Positions 8,968 through 16,888 of a stretch of 64,000 nucleotides of DNA are shown here, piece by piece. The notes beneath the pieces were generated by a model. That model was not told where the DNA came from and made no database searches. It saw only the letters and a list, made by a program, of their open reading frames with translations. Within the stretch, counting starts at the first letter, position 1, and each line of letters starts with the position of its first letter. Origin of the DNA: an uncultured Flavobacteriaceae bacterium (GTDB lineage Bacteria; Bacteroidota; Bacteroidia; Flavobacteriales; Flavobacteriaceae); NCBI GenBank assembly GCA_947488345.1, contig CANKZQ010000003.1:186001-250000 (forward strand), written 5' to 3'. Both the position numbers and the translations under genes were made by a program.

Positions 8968-8974
8968 CTAGAGT

Positions 8975-10075
8975 TTAATGAAGTATTACTTTTTTATAAT
9001 CAGCCGCGTTCCATTTGCCTACAATCGTTCCTTTATTAAGAGTAACAATACCAGGATTCGCTCTAATAATCGTTTTCAATGTAGTTTCATCACAGAACAA
9101 CAATTCTATATCTAAATCAAATTCCTTTTTCAAGCTTTCATAAGCACTTAGTGATGATGATGAAAACGCATACACATCAAATCCTTTTTCCTTAGCTTCG
9201 GTAATAATCCCTTTCATATTTGTCAAAGCTTCTTTATCTACTTTTTGTAAATTGTACATAACAACAAGCATCAATCTTTCTTTTTGCATTAACAAGTCGG
9301 TAAAATCTACGTCATCTTTCTCCATAGAAAAATCATGGATAGGTGGCTCATATCCTTTCTCGATCAATTTTGTCTTTCTATCTACAAAGGTTGCTCCTTC
9401 TATTTCCCATGGTTTTTCTTCAGTTGTATATTCGTTGTCCTCTCCATTTACCTTATAAATCCATGTATCTTTATAAACCGACTTTTTCGCATTCTCTGGG
9501 TAGATCATGCCTTCGGGTATATTTTTACCCACGGCATAGGCTCTAAAATCAATAATAGGTAAGTGCTCCAGCACATGATAGGTGATGAAAAGAAAAGCAA
9601 AAAGACTGGCAAAAGTCAAGCCCTTAGTTAGTTTTGCGCCAAAAATTGGCTTTATCATATCGACCTTTATCAATAACAAAGCAATCAGTATAATGAGTAT
9701 AATATTTTTATAAAAAGTTTCCCAAGGTGTTAAGGTAATAGCATCACCAAAACAACCACAATCCGTCACTTTATTATAATAGGCTGAATACCATGTCAAG
9801 AATAAAAAAACTAAGGTGAGTATCGCTAAGCTCCAAACTGTAAACTTTGGTTTAAAGCCGATAAGCAGCATGATTCCCAACATTATTTCGGCAATAATCA
9901 ATACAATAGAAAATGGTAAGGCAAACGGAATTAAAAATTCTAAGTTCAATACGTCTGCACCAAAATATTCCTGGAATTTATATGCAGAACCTAAAGGGTC
10001 TACGACCTTTACAAAACCGGAAAAAATAAAAGTAATGGCTACAAAGATTCTAGCGATCTGTACAACAAATTTCAT
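8975..10075 (-). CDS. BT_3928-type DoxX/MauE-family membrane protein
   Basis: The 366-residue protein begins with four or five membrane segments of the DoxX/MauE type (GFVKVVDPLGSAYKF near residue 20, then DCGCFGDAI near 104). A second hydrophobic hairpin follows. The C-terminal 120 residues are soluble and thioredoxin-like in pattern (LMLVVMYNL, later IRANPGIVTLNKGTIVGKW), though without a CxxC. The family is Bacteroidota-specific, usually next to DUF1599 as here, and its function is not proven. MauE-like members assist redox maturation, so a redox or quinone-linked role is possible. The gene is one base from the end of DUF1599. Confidence 0.82.
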   Translation of the reverse strand: MKFVVQIARIFVAITFIFSGFVKVVDPLGSAYKFQEYFGADVLNLEFLIPFALPFSIVLIIAEIMLGIMLLIGFKPKFTVWSLAILTLVFLFLTWYSAYYNKVTDCGCFGDAITLTPWETFYKNIILIILIALLLIKVDMIKPIFGAKLTKGLTFASLFAFLFITYHVLEHLPIIDFRAYAVGKNIPEGMIYPENAKKSVYKDTWIYKVNGEDNEYTTEEKPWEIEGATFVDRKTKLIEKGYEPPIHDFSMEKDDVDFTDLLMQKERLMLVVMYNLQKVDKEALTNMKGIITEAKEKGFDVYAFSSSSLSAYESLKKEFDLDIELLFCDETTLKTIIRANPGIVTLNKGTIVGKWNAADYKKVILH

Positions 10076-10076
10076 A

Positions 10077-10619
10077 TTATGAGTTTTCTTTCATTAAAAT
10101 TAAAGCAAATACGGCATAATTAATCATGTCTTGATAATTCGCGTCGATTCCTTCTGAGACCAAGGTCTTTCCTTTATTATCCTCAATTTGCTTCACTCGC
10201 AACAGCTTCTGCAAAATTAAATCCGTTAAGGAATTTACCCGCATATCGCGCCAAGCTTCTCCATAATCATGATTCTTATCCAACATCAATTTTTGAGTCA
10301 ATTCAATATGCTTATCGTATAATTCAGTTGCTTCTTGTACACTCAAATCTGGCTGTTCAACAACGCCTTTTTCTAACTGTATCAAAGCCATAAGTGAATA
10401 ATTAATAATGCCAATAAATTCTGGAATTTCATCCTCATCTACTTTACGCGTTTCATTCTCCTGCAACTGACGAATGCGCTGTGCTTTTATAAAAATTTGG
10501 TCTGTTAAAGAAGGTAAGCGTAAAATACGCCATGCGCTACCATAATCTTTCATTTTATTAATAAAAAGATCTCGACATTTAGCAATAATAGAATCATATT
10601 GCTCTGTAGTTTTTTGCAT
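10077..10619 (-). CDS. DUF1599 protein with two tandem half-domains
   Basis: The 180-residue protein consists of two copies of the same motif: KMKDYGSAWRILRLPSLTDQI near residue 22 and KNHDYGEAWRDMRVNSLTDLI near residue 115. Each is followed by a run of basic residues and a Glu-rich helix. DUF1599 belongs to a set of nucleotide-modification-associated proteins with a MazG-like helical build, but its activity is unknown. In Bacteroidota it commonly sits beside folP and the DoxX gene, as here. It is probably the first gene of a three-gene unit with the DoxX gene and crcB. Confidence 0.85.
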   Translation of the reverse strand: MQKTTEQYDSIIAKCRDLFINKMKDYGSAWRILRLPSLTDQIFIKAQRIRQLQENETRKVDEDEIPEFIGIINYSLMALIQLEKGVVEQPDLSVQEATELYDKHIELTQKLMLDKNHDYGEAWRDMRVNSLTDLILQKLLRVKQIEDNKGKTLVSEGIDANYQDMINYAVFALILMKENS

Positions 10620-10683
10620 TTAGTACATCTATTTTATTGAACGAATTTATAAAAAACAAACCACATATTCTTAGGTAAATGTG

Positions 10684-10691
10684 TATTTTTA
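10684..10691 (+). promoter_or_regulatory. Probable -7 element for the LOG-family gene
   Basis: TATTTTTA differs from TAnnTTTG only in the last base and lies 36 bases before the ATG at 10728. No clear TTG is seen at -33. Confidence 0.35.
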
Positions 10692-10727
10692 CCAGCATCC
10701 TATCAACTATTAAATCATTAGAAAAGA

Positions 10728-11312
10728 ATGAAAAGAGTCGCTGTTTTTTGTGGATCAAGTATTGGTTTTAACCCTATATATGCTGAAGAAGCTAAAAAAC
10801 TAGGTCACTTTTTGGCCAAACAGCACATTGGTCTTGTATACGGAGGTGGAAAAATTGGCATTATGGGCACGATTGCAGATGCAGTCATGGAAAGTCAGGG
10901 TGAAGTCATTGGGGTGATTCCTGATTTATTAAAGCATGAGGAAGTTGCTCACACCAAGATTACCAAAATGGTGGTGACCAGAAAAATGTCAAAACGAAAA
11001 GTCAAGATAAGCAAATTAGTAGATGGATATATTGCCTTGGCTGGAGGTTTTGGCACCTTAGATGAACTGTTCGAAGCACTTACTTTAGGACAACTAGGTA
11101 TTGAAGGAAAACCTGTAGGAATTTTGAATACAAATGGCTATTTTGATCACACCTTAAGACAATTGGATATCATGGTGAAAGAGGGATTTTTAAAACAATT
11201 AAATAGAGATATGCTATTTGTTAACGATTCTGTCGAAGAACTGATTAAAATGATGGACAATTACAAAGCTCCTAGGGTATCAAAGGTGGTGAATACAGTA
11301 GCGTCAAAATAA
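10728..11312 (+). CDS. LOG-family nucleotide 5'-monophosphate phosphoribohydrolase (TIGR00730)
   Basis: A 194-residue Rossmann-like enzyme. VAVFCGSSIG opens the protein, YGGGKIGIMG (about residues 39-48) binds the nucleotide, and LAGGFGTLDELFE (about 104-116) is the PGGxGTxxE catalytic motif with Ala for Pro. RKMSKRK supplies the conserved Arg/Lys. The LOG family removes ribose-5-phosphate from N6-modified AMP or from ordinary purine monophosphates. The bacterial role is usually nucleotide salvage or stress. Single gene, followed by an intrinsic terminator that overlaps the stop region. Confidence 0.88.
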   Translation: MKRVAVFCGSSIGFNPIYAEEAKKLGHFLAKQHIGLVYGGGKIGIMGTIADAVMESQGEVIGVIPDLLKHEEVAHTKITKMVVTRKMSKRKVKISKLVDGYIALAGGFGTLDELFEALTLGQLGIEGKPVGILNTNGYFDHTLRQLDIMVKEGFLKQLNRDMLFVNDSVEELIKMMDNYKAPRVSKVVNTVASK

Positions 11313-11315
11313 AAA

Positions 11316-11339
11316 AAAGGCTACTGAGTAGTAGCCTTT
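11316..11339. terminator. Bidirectional intrinsic terminator after the LOG-family gene
   Basis: A perfect 9-base-pair stem (11316-11324 with 11331-11339, six-base loop) begins three bases after the stop codon. Eight A residues on the left give a T-run on the minus strand, so it can act in both directions; only the plus-strand gene needs it. Confidence 0.8.
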
Positions 11340-11464
11340 AGTATTATATGTCGCTAAACATCATTCTCTCAAATAGGAGTTATGAGAAGAATACTCAAAT
11401 TTACAAAAAAAAAGATTAAATAGGTTGTTAATTATTTCACAAAAAAGCTCTTAAACAAGTAGTT

Positions 11465-12292
11465 ATGTCACATATCAATTGTAAAGGTACCCTTATTGAT
11501 TTGTCTAGTCCTAAAGTCATGGGCATCTTGAACATTACACCCGATTCTTTTTATGACGGGGGAAAATATAAAGATATAAGCATCGCGGTCTCTCAGGTAG
11601 AAAAAATGTTGCTCGAAGGTGCTACTTTTATTGATATCGGCGCCTATTCATCACGACCTAATGCATCTCACATCGGTGAAGATGAGGAATTACAAAGAAT
11701 ACTACCTATTGTCAAGACATTGGTCGAAGAATTTCCCGAAATTTTGATCTCGATTGATACTTTTCGAAGCAAGGTAGCCAAAGAATGCATAACTTCAGGA
11801 GCTTGTATGATCAATGATATTTCTGGTGGCAGCATGGACCCGATGTTATTTTCGACGGTCGCAGAATTGCAAGTACCTTATATTTTGATGCATATGCGTG
11901 GCACACCACAGAACATGCAAAACAACACACACTATGACAATCTTGTAAAGGATATTATCTTTTATTTTTCTGAAAAAGTACAGCAATTAAGAGCCTTACA
12001 AGTGAACGATATTATCTTAGATGTTGGCTTTGGCTTCGGAAAATCGCTTGAACAAAATTATGAATTGCTTCAAAACCTTCATTTATTTAAGGCATTAGAG
12101 CTACCCATTTTGGCCGGATTATCTAGAAAATCGATGCTCTATAAATTGTTAGATATAACACCTAAAGAAGCACTAAACGCCACAACTGTTGCTAATACCA
12201 TTGCCATATTTAATGGAGCTTCTATACTTCGCGTACATGATGTAAAAGAGGCTATAGAAACCATAAAAATTGTCGAAGCTTCTAGAAATTAA
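11465..12292 (+). CDS. folP: Dihydropteroate synthase
   Basis: A 275-residue TIM-barrel enzyme with both family signatures: MGILNITPDSFYDGG (about residues 18-32, pterin/phosphate site) and IDIGAYSSRPNA (about 57-68, the p-aminobenzoate loop targeted by sulfonamides). Later motifs NDISGG, DVGFGFGKS and AGLSRKSM follow in order. It joins p-aminobenzoate to dihydropterin pyrophosphate in folate synthesis, in the cytoplasm. The next gene, exbD-like, follows after 56 bases on the same strand. Confidence 0.95.
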   Translation: MSHINCKGTLIDLSSPKVMGILNITPDSFYDGGKYKDISIAVSQVEKMLLEGATFIDIGAYSSRPNASHIGEDEELQRILPIVKTLVEEFPEILISIDTFRSKVAKECITSGACMINDISGGSMDPMLFSTVAELQVPYILMHMRGTPQNMQNNTHYDNLVKDIIFYFSEKVQQLRALQVNDIILDVGFGFGKSLEQNYELLQNLHLFKALELPILAGLSRKSMLYKLLDITPKEALNATTVANTIAIFNGASILRVHDVKEAIETIKIVEASRN

Positions 12293-12348
12293 GTGGTACT
12301 CGGCATCGTTTTTGTGGATGTGTTAGCTCACCTTAAAACTTTTCTACT

Positions 12349-12948
12349 ATGAGCAATCGAAACACTCCCGAAATTAATGCAGGATCAATGGCAGATATTG
12401 CCTTTTTACTACTGATTTTCTTTTTGGTAACCACTACATTGGATAGTGAAATTGGTATTCAAAAAATGTTGTCGAAAGAAGATACTGGTATTTCTGAGGT
12501 CAACGATAAAAATGTGTTGGAAATAACGCTTAACGCTGATAATGAAATCCAACTTGAAGGCGAGCAGATTGTTCCTCTAAAGGCACTAAAACAATTCGTA
12601 ATTGATTTTATAGATAATGGTGCTTCCACAGACCAAAATGGAAACTCTTGTGATTGGTGTAATGGCAAAAAAGATGTCAATTCTTCTGACCATCCCGCCA
12701 AAGCAGTTGTTGCCTTAGAAAGTAGCAGAAGTACATCATACGGCATCTATATTGCAACCCATAACGAAATTAATAATGCTTACGCAGAACTACGTTCTAA
12801 ATTGGCAGTTTCTCTTTACGGAATGACATATAGAGAACTGATTGCCGATTACAAAAAAGATAAAAAGAATACAGTACTAAAGACAAAAATTGAAAACATT
12901 CATACTAAATACCCAGTACTAATATTTGATAATGAACCTATTAAATAA
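12349..12948 (+). CDS. exbD: ExbD/TolR-family biopolymer transport protein
   Basis: The 199-residue protein starts with a short cytoplasmic tail and a single membrane segment, GSMADIAFLLLIFFLVTT (about residues 13-30). The essential Asp of ExbD/TolR lies just before that helix. The periplasmic part contains a CDWC motif (about residues 101-104) followed by Lys/Asp and then KAVVALESSRSTSYGIY, a variant typical of Bacteroidota ExbD proteins. ExbD works with ExbB to pass proton-motive energy to TonB. Unusually for an ExbD gene, no exbB is adjacent; it lies between folP and dacA, so its partner must be elsewhere. Confidence 0.85.
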   Translation: MSNRNTPEINAGSMADIAFLLLIFFLVTTTLDSEIGIQKMLSKEDTGISEVNDKNVLEITLNADNEIQLEGEQIVPLKALKQFVIDFIDNGASTDQNGNSCDWCNGKKDVNSSDHPAKAVVALESSRSTSYGIYIATHNEINNAYAELRSKLAVSLYGMTYRELIADYKKDKKNTVLKTKIENIHTKYPVLIFDNEPIK

Positions 12949-12983
12949 GTTTTATAAGTATCTTAAAAACTAAAAATTGGTTC

Positions 12984-13015
12984 TTGCAAAAAACTATAAA
13001 TAATTAGTATTTTTA
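12984..13015 (+). promoter_or_regulatory. Promoter for dacA
   Basis: TTG at 12984-12986 and TATTTTTA at 13008-13015 with a 21-base spacer fit the Bacteroidota arrangement, apart from the last base of the -7. The TTG start codon lies 14 bases downstream, so the transcript is nearly leaderless. Confidence 0.55.
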
Positions 13016-13029
13016 CAAAAACCAAAAGC

Positions 13030-13815
13030 TTGGATGCACTCGATTTTTTAGACTTTCGAATTCTAGACGTTCTAGATATTGTGTTGGTTGCCCTACTCCT
13101 CTATTACGTATATCGTCTAATACGAGGTACGGTCGCCATTAATATTTTCTTAGGTATTGCCATTATTTATCTTATTTGGAAACTGACCGAAGTGTTACAA
13201 ATGGAACTCTTGAGTGATATTTTAGGAAAATTTCTCGGGGTAGGATTTATTGCAATGATCATTGTATTTCAGCAAGAAATTCGAAAATTCCTTCTCATGG
13301 TTGGTTCGACTAATTTTGCTTCTAAGAAAGGGTTTTTAAAAAATTTGAAGTTCTTAAAATCAGATGATAATAGTACAATAACTGATGTGGAAAGCATTGT
13401 GAATTCTTGTGTTGAGATGGGTAAAACTAAAACCGGGGCCTTGCTTGTAATAGAACGAAATAATAGTTTAGATTTTGTGAAGCATACGGGTGATAAAATG
13501 AACGCTGAGATCAACATCCCTCTTTTAAAAAGTATCTTTTATAAAAACAGTCCATTGCACGACGGAGCCATTATCATCGAAGATAATATTATTACCGCAA
13601 CTCGTGTGATTCTGCCTGTAGAAGACAAGCTCAATATTCCAGGAAGATTTGGTCTAAGACATCGCGCTGGGTTAAGTATCACCATGAAGTCTGATGCTGT
13701 TGCCCTCATCGTTTCAGAAGAAACAGGGCAATTATCATATGTAAAAAATGGAGAGTTTATCTTATTTGACGATACCGATCGACTTATTGAAATTATCAAA
13801 GAAGATCTAGCCTAG
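13030..13815 (+). CDS. dacA: Diadenylate cyclase, CdaA type
   Basis: Three membrane segments lie in the first 90 residues (ILDVLDIVLVALLLYYVY and two more). A DisA_N/DAC domain follows with both catalytic motifs: DGA (about residues 178-180, in SPLHDGAIII) and RHR (about 210-212, in GLRHRAGLS). The enzyme makes c-di-AMP from two ATP and is anchored to the inner membrane; c-di-AMP commonly controls potassium and osmotic balance. The start is TTG at 13030, which gives the usual family N-terminus; the ATG one base later is out of frame. CdbR/glmM partners known from Firmicutes are not adjacent. Confidence 0.92.
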   Translation: MDALDFLDFRILDVLDIVLVALLLYYVYRLIRGTVAINIFLGIAIIYLIWKLTEVLQMELLSDILGKFLGVGFIAMIIVFQQEIRKFLLMVGSTNFASKKGFLKNLKFLKSDDNSTITDVESIVNSCVEMGKTKTGALLVIERNNSLDFVKHTGDKMNAEINIPLLKSIFYKNSPLHDGAIIIEDNIITATRVILPVEDKLNIPGRFGLRHRAGLSITMKSDAVALIVSEETGQLSYVKNGEFILFDDTDRLIEIIKEDLA

Positions 13816-13817
13816 TA

Positions 13818-15587
13818 TTAGCTCGCCAAGGCGGTTGCAAATTGAATCTCGTATAATTTGCTATAATATCCTTTTTGTTTCAGCAACTCTTTATGTGTTC
13901 CTTGTTCTACAATTTCACCCTTTTCCATCACAATAATTCTATCCGCTTTCTTGATGGTCGCCAACCTATGCGCAATCACAATAGACGTTCTTCCCTTGGT
14001 AATTTTATTGGTGGCTTCCTGAATTAATTTCTCTGATTGTGAATCTATCGAGGACGTAGCTTCATCTAAAACTAAAATAGCCGGATCACTTACATACGCT
14101 CTTAAAAAAGAGATCAATTGACGTTGCCCAGCAGACAACATAACACCACGTTCTTTTACGTTATAATGGTACCCTTCGGGTAAACTCATAATAAAATCAT
14201 GTACGCCTATGATCTTGGCAGCTTCTTCAACCTGCTCCAAAGAAATAGCTGGGTCATTGAGGGTTATATTATTATAAATGGTATCAGAAAACAAAAACAC
14301 ATCTTGTAACACGACAGCAATATTAGCTCGTAATGAACTTAACTTATAGTCATCTACAGCAACAGAATCGATTAAAATATCACCACTATCAATGTCATAA
14401 AAGCGATTCAATAAATTAATAATAGTTGATTTTCCGGCTCCCGTAGCACCCACAACAGCAATTGTTTCTCCTTGTTTAACATCAAAAGAAACTCCTTTTA
14501 AAACCGGCTCATCTTTGATATAACTAAAATGAACGTTCTTGAATGTAATATTGCCTTCAACGGCTGCTACCACAAGCTCTCCATCATCTACCTCTTCTTC
14601 CTTCTCATCTAAAATTTTAAAAACTCTATCGGCCGCTACCATACCCATTTGAAGCGTATTGAACTTATCTGCTATTTGACGTAAGGGTCTAAATAACAAC
14701 TGGCACAGCATTATAAAGGCAATAATCTCACCAGGTGTTGCAGAAACACTATTCGAAAGCACACTCAAACCTCCATACCACACAATAAAACCAATGGCAA
14801 TCTGAGGAAATATTTCGGCGATTGGAAAAAAGATTGAATTATACCAAATTGCTTTTACCCATGCCTTTTTGTGCTTGTTATTAATGGATTTGAAGGCGTC
14901 ATACTCAATCTTTTCACGCGTAAACAACTGAACTATCTTCATACCAACGATACGCTCTTGCACAAAGGTGTTTAAGTTAGAAACTTCATTTCTCACGTCA
15001 TTAAAAGCAGCCTTCATTGCCTTTTGAAAAATCTTTGTTGCGTAAATTAATATGGGTAATACCGTAAATGCAATAAGCGCTAATTGCCAATTTTTAAATA
15101 ACATAAAGCCCATCACTACGAGCATGGTCAATAAATCACTTACAATCATAAAAAGACCCTGACCAAAAATACTGGCGATGGTTTCAATATCAGAAACTGA
15201 TCTCGTAACCAATTTCCCCACGGGTGTGGTGTTAAAATACTGCATTTTAAAACGCAACATATGTTCAAACAATTCTGAACGAATATCTTTTATTATATGT
15301 TGTCCCAACCAATTGGCAAAGTATATAAACAAGAACTGAAAAATCACCTTCAGGAACAACACGCCTAACATGATGGAAACCGTTGTTACTAAGGCCTCAG
15401 AATTTTCATCTCGAATGTAAACATCTATGATATCAATAAGTAATCCTGGATTTACAATGGCAAGAACGGCTCCTGCTATTACCGAAATCAAAGCAATTAA
15501 AAAGTTGATACGATATACCCGTATATAGCCCAATAAACGCTTGAACAATTTTATATCAAAAACTTTACCTGTTACTTTTTCAGACAT
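13818..15587 (-). CDS. ABC exporter, fused permease and ATPase (MsbA-like)
   Basis: The 589-residue half-transporter has six membrane segments in the first 320 residues. A nucleotide-binding domain follows with Walker A GATGAGKST (about 386-394), signature LSAGQRQLI (about 490), Walker B ILVLDEAT and the switch IAHRLAT. This is the homodimeric type IV exporter layout of MsbA and LmrA. The substrate could be lipid or drug and cannot be told from sequence. In the minus-strand order it follows truA by four bases and is probably cotranscribed. It is convergent with dacA with a two-base gap. Confidence 0.92.
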   Translation of the reverse strand: MSEKVTGKVFDIKLFKRLLGYIRVYRINFLIALISVIAGAVLAIVNPGLLIDIIDVYIRDENSEALVTTVSIMLGVLFLKVIFQFLFIYFANWLGQHIIKDIRSELFEHMLRFKMQYFNTTPVGKLVTRSVSDIETIASIFGQGLFMIVSDLLTMLVVMGFMLFKNWQLALIAFTVLPILIYATKIFQKAMKAAFNDVRNEVSNLNTFVQERIVGMKIVQLFTREKIEYDAFKSINNKHKKAWVKAIWYNSIFFPIAEIFPQIAIGFIVWYGGLSVLSNSVSATPGEIIAFIMLCQLLFRPLRQIADKFNTLQMGMVAADRVFKILDEKEEEVDDGELVVAAVEGNITFKNVHFSYIKDEPVLKGVSFDVKQGETIAVVGATGAGKSTIINLLNRFYDIDSGDILIDSVAVDDYKLSSLRANIAVVLQDVFLFSDTIYNNITLNDPAISLEQVEEAAKIIGVHDFIMSLPEGYHYNVKERGVMLSAGQRQLISFLRAYVSDPAILVLDEATSSIDSQSEKLIQEATNKITKGRTSIVIAHRLATIKKADRIIVMEKGEIVEQGTHKELLKQKGYYSKLYEIQFATALAS

Positions 15588-15591
15588 TTAA

Positions 15592-16344
15592 TTATCTATT
15601 TTTTACTATCGTTGTTGGATACGCCACTTTCGCTAAAAACAATCCTTGTGCAGGTACCGAAACACCAGCTTTTGTTCTATCCTGACTTTCTATAATAGTC
15701 ACAACATCTTCTTTCGACTTTTTACCCAGCCCAACTTCCACTAAAGTACCAACAATTGCCCGTACCATATTACGCAAAAAACGATCAGCAGTAATGTGAA
15801 ACACCAATGAACTACCATCCAACCGCCAAACCGCTTTTGTTATCTTACAATTATAGGTTTTGACATCAGTTTTAGACTTCGAAAAGCATTTAAAATTACT
15901 ATAATTTAACAACAATTGCGCTGATTCATTCATTTTTTCAATATCTAATTGCTGCTGATAAACTTGCCAGGTAGTATCGATCAAAAAAGGATTCCTGCCC
16001 AGCCATATTCTATACTCGTAGCTTCTACTCACAGCATCGAACCTTGTATGCGCCTCATCCTCTGTTAAAAAAATAGCAATGATGACTATATCCTGAGGTA
16101 AAAAAGCATTCATTCTGTTCATTAATTCGGTCACATCTATATGGGTATCAACATCGAAATGCGCAAACATTTGACTCGCATGAACTCCTGCATCAGTTCT
16201 ACCGGCACCCATAATAGATACTTCTTTTCTAAGTAAGGTAGAGAGTGCTTTTTGAATAACTTCTTGTACCGAACTAGCATTTGGCTGAATTTGCCAACCA
16301 TGATAATTTTTACCGTTGTAAGAAAGTTCAATAAAGTATCTCAA
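15592..16344 (-). CDS. truA: tRNA pseudouridine(38-40) synthase
   Basis: A 250-residue TruA. The opening YFIELSYNGKNYHGWQ and the catalytic motif GAGRTDAGVHA (Asp about residue 51) are diagnostic. FHITADRFLRNMVRAIVG near the C-terminus is the second family block. The enzyme converts uridines 38-40 in the anticodon stem of many tRNAs. A consensus -7 element, TATCTTTG, lies about 25 bases upstream (minus strand), so it is probably the first gene of a two-gene unit with the ABC exporter. Confidence 0.94.
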   Translation of the reverse strand: MRYFIELSYNGKNYHGWQIQPNASSVQEVIQKALSTLLRKEVSIMGAGRTDAGVHASQMFAHFDVDTHIDVTELMNRMNAFLPQDIVIIAIFLTEDEAHTRFDAVSRSYEYRIWLGRNPFLIDTTWQVYQQQLDIEKMNESAQLLLNYSNFKCFSKSKTDVKTYNCKITKAVWRLDGSSLVFHITADRFLRNMVRAIVGTLVEVGLGKKSKEDVVTIIESQDRTKAGVSVPAQGLFLAKVAYPTTIVKNR

Positions 16345-16366
16345 GAAGTGCTATTTTTACGGACTA

Positions 16367-16374
16367 CAAAGATA
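16367..16374 (-). promoter_or_regulatory. Promoter -7 element for truA
   Basis: TATCTTTG on the minus strand matches TAnnTTTG, 22 bases before the truA ATG. Its position between divergent genes means it overlaps the 5' region of the phosphodiesterase gene. Confidence 0.5.
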
Positions 16375-16390
16375 AATTAAAAAGTTAAGT

Positions 16391-16888
16391 TTGGTACGTA
16401 TTTTATTGCTGTCGGACACACATAGTTATATTGATAATCAAATTTTGAAATTTGTCAAGCAAGCAGATGAAGTATGGCATGCTGGTGACATTGGTGACCT
16501 TAAGGTGAGTGATGCTATTAAAGCTCTAAAACCGTTTAGAGCTGTCTATGGAAATATTGATAATGCCAGTATTCGAGCAGAATTTCCACTGGATAATGAG
16601 TTTATCGTTGAGAAGGTCTCTGTTTATATGACCCATATAGGAGGTTATCCATATAAATACAATCAACGGACAAGAGAGAAATTGCATAGAAACCCACCAG
16701 ATATTTTTATTTCGGGACATTCACATATTTTGAAAGTAATGCCCGATAAAAAACTAAACTTGCTACATATGAACCCTGGAGCGGCAGGCAAACACGGGTT
16801 TCATAGTATTCGCACTATGCTGCGATTCGTTATCGACCAAAAAGAAATTAAGGAGTTGGAGGTTATTGAAATCGGCAAACGAGGTTAA
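16391..16888 (+). CDS. YfcE/MJ0936-family metallophosphoesterase
   Basis: This 165-residue protein contains the five calcineurin-like metal-binding motifs in order: LLSDTHS (Asp, His), WHAGDIGD (Asp), VYGNIDN (Asn), MTHIGG (His) and SGHSHI (two His). Proteins of this size hydrolyse phosphodiesters in vitro with Mn2+, and the natural substrate is usually unknown. The start is TTG at 16391; the ORF has no better ATG before the first metal motif. Its end overlaps the end of the convergent sensor kinase gene by four bases. Confidence 0.87.
   Translation: MVRILLLSDTHSYIDNQILKFVKQADEVWHAGDIGDLKVSDAIKALKPFRAVYGNIDNASIRAEFPLDNEFIVEKVSVYMTHIGGYPYKYNQRTREKLHRNPPDIFISGHSHILKVMPDKKLNLLHMNPGAAGKHGFHSIRTMLRFVIDQKEIKELEVIEIGKRG

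Noticed and set aside
11341-11440. Imperfect hairpin between the LOG-family gene and folP (around 11362-11391)
   Set aside because: The stem needs a bulge and lies in low-complexity sequence; no promoter or conserved feature supports a regulatory RNA.
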